From a bacterium (lineage in GTDB: Bacteria > Patescibacteriota > Minisyncoccia > Minisyncoccales > PEYH01): DNA of 15,329 nt. Location of the stretch: contig JAGHAC010000033.1 in assembly GCA_021161645.1 (NCBI GenBank), forward strand, positions 1 to 15,329, given 5' to 3'. The translations under genes and the position numbers were made by a program. The notes beneath the pieces were generated by a model. That model was not told where the DNA came from. It did no database searches and saw only the letters and a program-made list of their open reading frames with translations. This document shows, piece by piece, positions 7,488-12,622 of the stretch (position 1 is the first letter of the stretch; every line of letters begins with the position of its first letter).

Positions 7488-7488
7488 G
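7461..7488. repeat. Adjacent 14-bp direct repeat in the promoter region
   Basis: ATCAATCTGTCAAG (7461-7474) and ATTAACTTGTCAAG (7475-7488) are immediately adjacent and agree at 11 of 14 positions. Each contains one complement of TTGACA. The pair could be a duplicated -35 region or a tandem operator. Confidence 0.5.
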
Positions 7489-7523
7489 CAGTTATTTTTC
7501 TAGATAAGTGACTATTGTTAAGC

Positions 7524-7557
7524 AGTGGGGATGGGACTCACCCCGCATAAATTTGCG
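7524..7557. other. GC-rich structured stretch beyond the tRNA pair
   Basis: This short GC-rich patch contrasts with its AT-rich surroundings. GGGG (7527-7530) can pair with CCCC (7541-7544), and CGCA (7544-7547) with TGCG (7554-7557). The motif GGGACTCACCCC resembles the T-arm complement GGGACTCGAACCC of a minus-strand tRNA with a few bases lost. It could be a degenerate tRNA remnant or a structured 3' trailer of the tRNA transcript. No complete cloverleaf can be drawn. Confidence 0.25.
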
Positions 7558-7570
7558 ACGGAAAGAAAAG

Positions 7571-7654
7571 CGGAGGGTGCAGGACTCGAACCTGCAAGGG
7601 CATAATGCCCACTGGTTTTCAAGACCAGCGCCTTGCCAATTCGGCCAACCCTCC
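7571..7654 (-). tRNA. tRNA-Ser(TGA)
   Basis: On the minus strand a seven-pair acceptor stem (GGAGGGT / ACCCTCC), discriminator G, anticodon arm CTGGT-CTTGAAA-ACCAG with anticodon TGA, a long class II variable arm (GGGCATTATGCCC) and the T arm GCAGG-TTCGAGT-CCTGC are all present. The long variable arm and anticodon agree on serine. CCA is not encoded: the next bases are CTT. It follows tRNA-Glu after two bases, so both come from one precursor. Confidence 0.96.
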
Positions 7655-7656
7655 AG

Positions 7657-7731
7657 CGGCCCCAACCGGATTCGAACCGGTGTTCCTGGCGTGAGAGGCC
7701 AGTGTCCTAAGCCAAGCTAGACGATGGGGCC
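7657..7731 (-). tRNA. tRNA-Glu(CTC)
   Basis: On the minus strand the acceptor stem GGCCCCA / TGGGGCC, the anticodon arm CTGGC-CTCTCAC-GCCAG (anticodon CTC) and the T arm ACCGG-TTCGAAT-CCGGT form a standard 75-base class I tRNA. CCA is not encoded, so a CCA-adding enzyme is needed. It is the upstream member of the tRNA pair; its promoter should lie in the AT-rich stretch from 7732, but I cannot pick a convincing one. Confidence 0.96.
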
Positions 7732-7836
7732 AAAAGTAATTTTTATTTTTTATTTCTTAATTTTTAATTAATTTGCAATTTTATTGAAAGCTTATTTTAG
7801 ATTAGCAAAAAAACGGGAAAAATCAACTATAAAGAT

Positions 7837-7865
7837 TTGATTTTTTTAAGAAAAATCACTAAAAT
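7837..7865 (+). promoter_or_regulatory. Predicted promoter of the CDP-alcohol transferase pair
   Basis: TTGATT (7837-7842, four of six), a 17-base spacer, then TAAAAT (7860-7865, five of six). A start near 7872 would give a leader of about 27 bases that contains the Shine-Dalgarno site. The spacer holds an A/T hairpin (GATTTTT / AAAAATC), probably incidental. Confidence 0.55.
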
Positions 7866-7885
7866 CAAAAAAGATAAAAAGATAA

Positions 7886-7891
7886 AGGAGG
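7886..7891 (+). promoter_or_regulatory. Strong Shine-Dalgarno site of the first transferase
   Basis: AGGAGG, preceded by two more A, lies seven bases before the ATG at 7899, the optimal spacing. Confidence 0.85.
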
Positions 7892-7898
7892 CGAAAAA

Positions 7899-8456
7899 AT
7901 GAGTTCTTTAAAAATTTTAATTCCCAATAGTTTAACTGCTTGTCGTTTGGTTACCAGTGGGCTCATCTTCTGGCTGATATTTTTGGATAATTTTAAAATT
8001 GGCTCAATAGACAATTTTCAGGTAGCTGGATTAATGATGATTTTTGCTCTTCTTACCGATCTCTTTGATGGTATGCTTGCTCGAAAATTGAAAGCAATCA
8101 CTAGATTTGGATATTATTTTGACCATATCGTAGATTTCTTTTTACTGGTCTCTGTAATATATGTTGCTTTCTATCGGCTAAACTATATTCTTTCTATCGC
8201 TTTTATAATTTTAGAAATTGGTGTAGTTGTTGTTTCTGCAATAAGAATTTTCATCAAAGATAATACTACCCAATGGCCCAATAACTGGGGAAGAACGAGC
8301 TATGGTTTTGTAGGAGTAGCTGTTTGCATTATCATGCTTATAGGAAAATACAGCATATATTTTACTATTTTAGCTAACTTAGTGTTCGCGATAGGAATAG
8401 TTTTAAGACTTATATCTTTAGTTATCTGGCATAAGGAGGTGATACAGAATGCGTAA
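7899..8456 (+). CDS. CDP-alcohol phosphatidyltransferase, PgsA-like
   Basis: Enzymes of this integral membrane family swap the CMP of a CDP-linked lipid or alcohol for another alcohol, making phospholipid head groups. The 185-residue protein has the PNSLTACRLV entry helix and a perfect signature D(x)2DG(x)2AR(x)8G(x)3D(x)3D: Asp54, Asp57, Gly58, Ala61, Arg62, Gly71, Asp75, Asp79. About five or six hydrophobic segments follow. The later WGRTSYG resembles the GK-type motif of phosphatidylglycerophosphate synthases, so a PgsA-like role is the best guess; the alcohol acceptor cannot be read from sequence. It is the first gene of a two-gene unit with a strong Shine-Dalgarno site and overlaps the next gene by eight bases. 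Confidence 0.9.
   Translation: MSSLKILIPNSLTACRLVTSGLIFWLIFLDNFKIGSIDNFQVAGLMMIFALLTDLFDGMLARKLKAITRFGYYFDHIVDFFLLVSVIYVAFYRLNYILSIAFIILEIGVVVVSAIRIFIKDNTTQWPNNWGRTSYGFVGVAVCIIMLIGKYSIYFTILANLVFAIGIVLRLISLVIWHKEVIQNA
8433..8443 (+). promoter_or_regulatory. Eleven-base anti-SD match inside the first transferase gene
   Basis: AAGGAGGTGAT is a perfect match to the complement of the usual 16S rRNA 3' end. It lies five bases before the ATG of the second transferase, within the last codons of the first. It points to efficient independent or reinitiated translation of the second gene. Confidence 0.85.
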
Positions 8457-9033
8457 GTTTAACGCTATTGCAGCGGATGTTTTAACACTCATCCGGGGTG
8501 TTTCTCTGCCTCATATCTTTGTTTTTCTTGCTGCGGCTGGCATAAAATCATCGGAGCTATTGCTTGGGTTACTTTTTTTTGGTTGGATAACTGATCTTTA
8601 CGATGGTTCTCTGGCAAGATCGGCAAATCAACAGAGTTGGATTGGGATGCACGAGATAATCTTTGATCTTTGTTTTATTGTATTTGCAACTATCTACTCA
8701 TTTTTTGTGTTACCTGTCCCTTGGTGGATTATTCTTCTTTTGTGTATCTGGATAATTCTATCAGCTCTCTCGATATATGGAAGTTTACGTCACAAAACTC
8801 TTAGCTTTGTTGCTGGAATAGAGGTACCTTTTGCCCCAACGATTACTCTCGGAATGATGATTTACGGCATTCTTTATGGCTCTTTGATAGATAAGATAAT
8901 GGTTTGTTCCTTCATTGTAATAGGTATTCTCCATTATCGGGTTGGGTTAAGAGCAAGAAAGCGAGCTGCACAATTCCTCTCTTCTTTACCTCACGATCTC
9001 CGTAAGGTTTTTAGAAAAGAAAACGGCTCCTGA
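8449..9033 (+). CDS. Divergent CDP-alcohol phosphatidyltransferase paralogue
   Basis: This 194-residue integral membrane protein is in the same family as its upstream neighbour but is altered at the active site. The first half of the signature is intact (Asp49-x2-Asp52-Gly53-x2-Ala56-Arg57). In the second half Glu69 stands where the third aspartate is expected, one residue early, and the last acidic residue is Asp73 (GMHEIIFD), so the spacing Arg-to-acid is shortened by one. In family structures the third Asp binds metal and the last acts as base; Glu may substitute, or activity may be changed. About six hydrophobic segments and a basic C-terminus (RKVFRKENGS) follow. Its last three codons form one arm of the downstream terminator. 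Tandem location suggests two different head-group steps or a heteromer. Confidence 0.85.
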   Translation: MRKFNAIAADVLTLIRGVSLPHIFVFLAAAGIKSSELLLGLLFFGWITDLYDGSLARSANQQSWIGMHEIIFDLCFIVFATIYSFFVLPVPWWIILLLCIWIILSALSIYGSLRHKTLSFVAGIEVPFAPTITLGMMIYGILYGSLIDKIMVCSFIVIGILHYRVGLRARKRAAQFLSSLPHDLRKVFRKENGS

Positions 9034-9048
9034 GTTTAAGGAGTCGTT
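9022..9048. terminator. Bidirectional terminator with both stop codons in its loop
   Basis: AACGGCTCC (9022-9030) pairs with GGAGTCGTT (9040-9048), nine pairs with one G-T wobble, around a nine-base loop. T6 follows on the plus strand (9047-9052), and TTTTCTTTTC follows on the minus strand. The TGA of the transferase (9031-9033) and the TAA of ftsI (complement of 9036-9038) both fall in the loop, so each stem arm encodes the last residues of one of the converging proteins. Confidence 0.9.
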
Positions 9049-10775
9049 TTTTCTTCCAATGAGTAGTCTGGAGGAATTTTATAATAATTAATTATATATT
9101 GTGCCAATCTTCTAAAAATAGGACAGGCAGAGTATTCAGCTGTTTTTGCTTTGGGATTATCTAATTTCACAAGAATTAAAACTTGCGGATCAAACGCGGG
9201 GAAATAGCCAATAAAACTCTGCCAAGTTTCATCGCTGTAGCCTTTTTTATTAATTCCCAATGAGGCAAACGAAATTTGAGAGGTACCGGTTTTGCCAGCT
9301 ATATAGTAACCGGGGACTCCTGCTCTTTTTCCATATCCTTCTTCTACTACCGAGACTAGCATTTTAGTAATTTCTTTTGCAGTTTCCTCGCTAATAATTT
9401 TTTTTCTCTCTATTTTAGGCTCAATAATTTTTTCGCGACCATTCTCAATAATTCTATCAACAATACTCAAGCTCATTAAATTACCATTGTTAGCTAAGGC
9501 AGTATAAGCTCGTAATAATCCCAAAGGAGTTAACTCAATACCTTGTCCAAAAGCAGCAGTAGCAAAATTAACCTCATAACCCTTTTTTAGTTCTTCGTTA
9601 GTAGAAAATATTTCTCCTTCAAGCTCTATACCCGTTTTTTTAAAGACTCCAAACCTCTCCAGATATTTTAAAAAAAGTTTATGCCCTAGTTGTTTTTCGG
9701 CAAATACAGCTCCTGTATTAATGGAATATTGTAAAACCTGTTTCATCGTTCGTTTACCCCACACTCTTTGATTGTAATTATATATCGTTCTTCCTCCAAT
9801 CTTAACATATCCTTTATCTTCATATGTGGTATCCGGTTTTACTTTTTTTTCGTTTACTGCCGCCGACATAGTAATTGGTTTAAAAGTAGATCCGGGTTCG
9901 TATAAGGTTTGTATCGCCTTATTCAAGAAAATTCTGGGGTTGCTGGCATAATCTTTATATTGATTTGGATTAAAGAAAGGCCAATCAGCCATTGCCAAAA
10001 TCTTACCAGTTTTAGGATTTGCTACTATGATTTGGCCCGAAGAGATTTCTAAGTCTTTGGAAGCATTCTCTAGCAACTTTTCTGAGAATTCTTGAATATT
10101 TTTATCAAGACTTAAAACAATATCACTACCTTTTAGTTCTATTGGACTAACTTCTGCAACCCTGCCAAAAAAATTATATTTTTCTTTTATTAATTTTTCC
10201 TTACCTGACAGAAGAGTATCAAAGTATCCCTCAACACCGTAATTTCCTTTACCTTGGACATTAACAAAACCTAAAAGATCACTTCCCACTTGTTCTAAAG
10301 GATAAAATCTTTTTTCTTCATAATCCAAATATAAACCTTTTATTTTCAAATCTCGCAACTTTTTCACTTCTTCTGGCTTAAGATTTCTTTTAATAACCAA
10401 AAAATAACTCTTACTGTTTTGAATTTTATTAAGAATTTCCGTTTCTGAAAGATTAAGAACAGACGAAATTTTTAAAGCAATTTCTTTTTCGTTTTTTATC
10501 GATTTAAGTGATAAGTAGCAGAAAGGTTCTTTTTTATTACTAGCAGCCAAAACAATATTATCTTTATCGTGAAAATATATTTTTCCTCTTTCTCCTATTG
10601 CTTGCTTAATAATCTCTTGTTGTCCTTTGGCTAATGCTTTATAAAATTCTCCTTTTTGAATCTGAAGATAAATCAGTCGAGCAATTATACTCGACCAAAT
10701 CGTTAGCAATATAAGAAAACCTAGCCAGTAACGCCAATTTTTAGATTTATTTTTGAGCCACACTTTCAGACCCAA
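9036..10775 (-). CDS. ftsI: Class B penicillin-binding protein, FtsI/PBP2-like transpeptidase
   Basis: This is the septal peptidoglycan transpeptidase of the divisome. The 579-residue protein has a short cytoplasmic start, one membrane anchor (about 15-38), a pedestal/dimerisation domain with the GERGKIYF motif (about 61-68) and the transpeptidase domain. The three catalytic motifs are present: Ser296-TFK, SIN at 351-353 and KTGT at 495-498. No PASTA domains follow. The longest reading starts with TTG at 10775 and overlaps ftsL by 29 bases; a GTG at 10763 is an equally possible start with a 17-base overlap. Neither has a Shine-Dalgarno site, so translational coupling to ftsL is likely. It is the last gene of the local dcw cluster and ends in the terminator shared with the transferase pair. 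Confidence 0.93.
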   Translation of the reverse strand: MGLKVWLKNKSKNWRYWLGFLILLTIWSSIIARLIYLQIQKGEFYKALAKGQQEIIKQAIGERGKIYFHDKDNIVLAASNKKEPFCYLSLKSIKNEKEIALKISSVLNLSETEILNKIQNSKSYFLVIKRNLKPEEVKKLRDLKIKGLYLDYEEKRFYPLEQVGSDLLGFVNVQGKGNYGVEGYFDTLLSGKEKLIKEKYNFFGRVAEVSPIELKGSDIVLSLDKNIQEFSEKLLENASKDLEISSGQIIVANPKTGKILAMADWPFFNPNQYKDYASNPRIFLNKAIQTLYEPGSTFKPITMSAAVNEKKVKPDTTYEDKGYVKIGGRTIYNYNQRVWGKRTMKQVLQYSINTGAVFAEKQLGHKLFLKYLERFGVFKKTGIELEGEIFSTNEELKKGYEVNFATAAFGQGIELTPLGLLRAYTALANNGNLMSLSIVDRIIENGREKIIEPKIERKKIISEETAKEITKMLVSVVEEGYGKRAGVPGYYIAGKTGTSQISFASLGINKKGYSDETWQSFIGYFPAFDPQVLILVKLDNPKAKTAEYSACPIFRRLAQYIINYYKIPPDYSLEEKTTP

Positions 10776-11055
10776 TTTTTAAGTAATCAATTTGCTTGAT
10801 TTTTTCAAAATCCAATTCTTGAGCAAATTTTTCAGCTTGTTCAATGAATCCCTGCTTTGAAATTTGAATTTCTATTCTCTTATTTGTTTGATTAATCTGA
10901 GAAATTTTTTTCTGAGTATTAGAAATAGCAAAATTTTTATTATTTAAATTCAAAAATTGAAAAATGTACAAAAATACCAAAGAAGATACAATTAATGAAA
11001 AAATTACTGCTAATTTTCTTGAAATATTTTTTTGAAAGGTAAGAATTTCTGTCAT
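10747..11055 (-). CDS. ftsL: FtsL-like divisome protein
   Basis: This is a 102-residue bitopic protein: a short basic N-terminus, one membrane segment (about 14-36) and an extracytoplasmic part rich in Asn, Gln, Lys and Ile with heptad-like spacing, consistent with a coiled coil (about 40-85). The sequence itself is too diverged to identify by motif. The call rests on topology, size and its place between rsmH and ftsI, where ftsL normally lies. FtsL works with FtsB and FtsQ to activate septal wall synthesis. It starts four bases after rsmH and overlaps ftsI, so the cluster is one transcription unit. No Shine-Dalgarno site. Confidence 0.75.
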   Translation of the reverse strand: MTEILTFQKNISRKLAVIFSLIVSSLVFLYIFQFLNLNNKNFAISNTQKKISQINQTNKRIEIQISKQGFIEQAEKFAQELDFEKIKQIDYLKIGSESVAQK

Positions 11056-11059
11056 ATTT

Positions 11060-11944
11060 TTAAATTAATTCTGCCACCCTTAATTTTGCTGACCTTGAGG
11101 CAGGATTTATAATAATCTCTTTTTTAGATGGAATAATGGGTTTTTTTGTAATGATCTTTAAGATATTTTCTTTAGCCTTTTCTTTAAAAAATTGTTTGAC
11201 TAATCGGTCTTCAAGAGAGTGAAAAGAGATTACTACAATTCTTGAACCGGAAAATAATACTTCTAAAGATTGTTCCAATCCTCTTTTGATATTTTCGAGT
11301 TCGTTGTTTACCGCTATTCTTAATGCCTGGAAAACTCTTGTAGCACAGTGGATCTTTTGTTTTTTATACCAGCGAGGTACCGCCCTTTCAATAACCTTCG
11401 TAAGTTCCAGAGTGGTTAATATCGGCTTCTTTTTTCTTTGTAAAACTATTGCTTTGGCAATTCTTTTGGCAAATTTTTCTTCTCCAAACTTTCTTAAAAT
11501 TTCTTCTATTTTCTGCTCTGAATATTCGTTGATTATCTTATATGCCGGAATTTCTTCCTTGTAGGGATTAATTCTCATGTCAAGTATCTCGTTTGTCTGA
11601 AAACTGAATCCTCTTTTACTCTTTTTGAAATGCCACATGGAAACTCCTAAATCAAATAAAGCTCCATGAACTGGTCCAAAATTAAGATCTTTGACAATTT
11701 TTTCAAGGTTGGTATAAGAATCGTTAATTAAAATCAATCGTTTTTTCAAGTTGGGATTTAACTTAAAAGATCTATAAAGAATTGGATCATATTCTATTGC
11801 CAACACTTTTCCGTCTGGTTTCGTTTTCTCTAAAATTGCCAGCGTATGACCTCCTTGACCAAAAGTTGCATCAATAAAATTTTTGTTTGGCTCGGCTTTA
11901 AGATATTGAATTATTTCTTTTGTAAGAACAGGAACATGAATCAT
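11060..11944 (-). CDS. rsmH: 16S rRNA (cytosine-1402-N4) methyltransferase RsmH
   Basis: RsmH (MraW) adds a methyl group from S-adenosylmethionine to C1402 of 16S rRNA in the decoding centre. The 294 residues open with HVPVLTKEIIQYL and the cofactor-binding motif DATFGQGGHT (25-34). Later family signatures are ALFDLGVSMWHF, TRVFQALRIAVNNEL, ISFHSLEDRLVKQFF and a C-terminal NPASRSAKLRVAE. Length is normal. It lies between mraZ and ftsL as in most bacteria. The ATG has no Shine-Dalgarno site; the 46 bases separating it from mraZ consist mostly of an AT low-complexity repeat. Confidence 0.96.
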   Translation of the reverse strand: MIHVPVLTKEIIQYLKAEPNKNFIDATFGQGGHTLAILEKTKPDGKVLAIEYDPILYRSFKLNPNLKKRLILINDSYTNLEKIVKDLNFGPVHGALFDLGVSMWHFKKSKRGFSFQTNEILDMRINPYKEEIPAYKIINEYSEQKIEEILRKFGEEKFAKRIAKAIVLQRKKKPILTTLELTKVIERAVPRWYKKQKIHCATRVFQALRIAVNNELENIKRGLEQSLEVLFSGSRIVVISFHSLEDRLVKQFFKEKAKENILKIITKKPIIPSKKEIIINPASRSAKLRVAELI

Positions 11945-11948
11945 TTTA

Positions 11949-11989
11949 ATTCAAAATTCAAAGTGAAAAATTAAAAATTAAAAATTTTT
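11949..11989. repeat. AT-rich low-complexity repeat between mraZ and rsmH
   Basis: ATTCAAAATTCAAA is followed by repeated AAAAATT units. It fills almost the whole mraZ-rsmH gap. The AAAAATTAAAAATT part matches the repeat at the left window edge, and the TTCAAAA part resembles the A-rich insert in cysS. No secondary structure beyond A/T pairing is seen. Confidence 0.55.
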
Positions 11990-11990
11990 A

Positions 11991-12431
11991 TCATACTCCT
12001 AGTTCTTTTAATCTCTCTGCTATGTCTCCTGCCTCTTTTTCTGTTTTTTGTTGGTATTTGCTCCATTTTCCTTCATCCCATATTTCTATTCTGTTAAACA
12101 AACCTGCAATAACTACTCGCTTATTTAAGTCGGCGTACTTTGTAAGATAGTCAGGAATAAGAATCCTTCCCAGATTATCGATAGTGACATCTGTGGCTCC
12201 GGCGAGCATTATTCTCGCAAATCCCCTAGCATCTGCTTGAGAAATGGGCAGCTGACTTAATTTTTGAGCCAATTTTTCCCACTCTTTTATTGGATAAAGA
12301 AAAAGACAGTTATCTAATCCTCGTGTTATAACTGCCCTTTTGCCCAATAATTTCCTAAACTTAGCTGGAATTGCCAGTCGTCTTTTTGTATCTAAATTAT
12401 ATGTGTATTGACCTAAACATAAGTTATCCAC
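11991..12431 (-). CDS. mraZ: Transcriptional regulator MraZ
   Basis: MraZ is a ring-forming DNA-binding protein with two SpoVT/AbrB-like halves that in other bacteria represses its own dcw operon. In this 146-residue protein the halves are about 7-50 and 78-123, each with the DxxxR motif needed for DNA contact: Asp14-TKR-Arg18 in DTKRRLAIPAKFR and DNLGR in the second half. The GTG at 12431 is the only start that keeps the conserved N-terminus (LGQYTYNLD). It lies inside a DnaA box and has no Shine-Dalgarno site. A good promoter and a phased repeat array lie directly upstream, consistent with autoregulation. It is the first gene of mraZ-rsmH-ftsL-ftsI. Confidence 0.95.
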   Translation of the reverse strand: MDNLCLGQYTYNLDTKRRLAIPAKFRKLLGKRAVITRGLDNCLFLYPIKEWEKLAQKLSQLPISQADARGFARIMLAGATDVTIDNLGRILIPDYLTKYADLNKRVVIAGLFNRIEIWDEGKWSKYQQKTEKEAGDIAERLKELGV

Positions 12432-12444
12432 AGAATCTTTGAGT

Positions 12445-12494
12445 TATCCCCACAGTTATCCACATTTTCCCCTACTTTTCCACTATAATCCACA
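12445..12494 (-). promoter_or_regulatory. Five 10-bp phased repeats, candidate MraZ operator
   Basis: Read on the mraZ coding strand from 12494 the sequence divides into TGTGGATTAT, AGTGGAAAAG, TAGGGGAAAA, TGTGGATAAC and TGTGGGGATA, each starting ten bases after the last. All share a GG at positions 4-5. Same-face direct repeats with a TGGG or GTGG core next to the mraZ promoter are the known type of MraZ binding site. The array covers the -10 element and the transcription start, which suits repression. Confidence 0.6.
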
Positions 12495-12510
12495 AAAACT
12501 GCTTAGTCAA
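12482..12510 (-). promoter_or_regulatory. Predicted mraZ (dcw) promoter
   Basis: TTGACT (12505-12510, five of six), a 17-base spacer and TATAGT (12482-12487, five of six). Transcription should begin near 12475, giving a leader of about 43 bases that contains three of the 10-bp repeats. The minus-strand DnaA box (12521-12529) lies just upstream of the -35. Confidence 0.7.
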
Positions 12511-12555
12511 CCACTTTAACTGTGGATAACTTTATAAGCGTTAGTAAAAGGTAAA

Positions 12556-12588
12556 CCAAAAACCGCCCCTAAATGAGGCGGTTTTTGG
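12556..12588. terminator. Strong bidirectional-looking terminator hairpin
   Basis: A perfect 12-bp inverted repeat (CCAAAAACCGCC / GGCGGTTTTTGG) with a nine-base loop. Its own arm supplies the T run in either direction. On the minus strand it lies 35 bases past the stop of the cysteine-rich gene and before the mraZ promoter, so it insulates the dcw cluster. Confidence 0.9.
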
Positions 12589-12622
12589 CAAATTTTACTT
12601 TATATCTCGACCTTTTTCAATT

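Larger units (their letters stand above)
12424..12529. promoter_or_regulatory. Cluster of DnaA boxes upstream of mraZ
   Basis: Perfect TTATCCACA boxes lie at 12424-12432 and 12456-12464 (plus strand) and 12521-12529 (minus strand). Near matches are TTATCCCCA at 12444-12452 (8/9), TAATCCACA at 12486-12494 (8/9) and TTTTCCACT at 12476-12484 (7/9). Five point the same way with spacings of 20, 12, 20 and 10 bases. They cover the mraZ promoter, leader and start codon. DnaA binding is inferred from the consensus; the boxes could equally be recognised by MraZ. Confidence 0.7.

Noticed and set aside
7508..7720. Plus-strand 70-codon open frame
   Set aside because: It runs antisense through both tRNA genes and has no ribosome binding site; it is an artefact of the tRNA sequences.
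11286..11564. Plus-strand 92-codon frame antisense to rsmH
   Set aside because: Every RsmH motif is on the minus strand; the antisense frame has no start signals.
12424..12529. Chromosomal origin of replication
   Set aside because: DnaA boxes are present, but dnaA, dnaN and other origin neighbours are missing and no clear AT-rich unwinding element adjoins the boxes. Kept as a DnaA-box or MraZ-operator finding instead.
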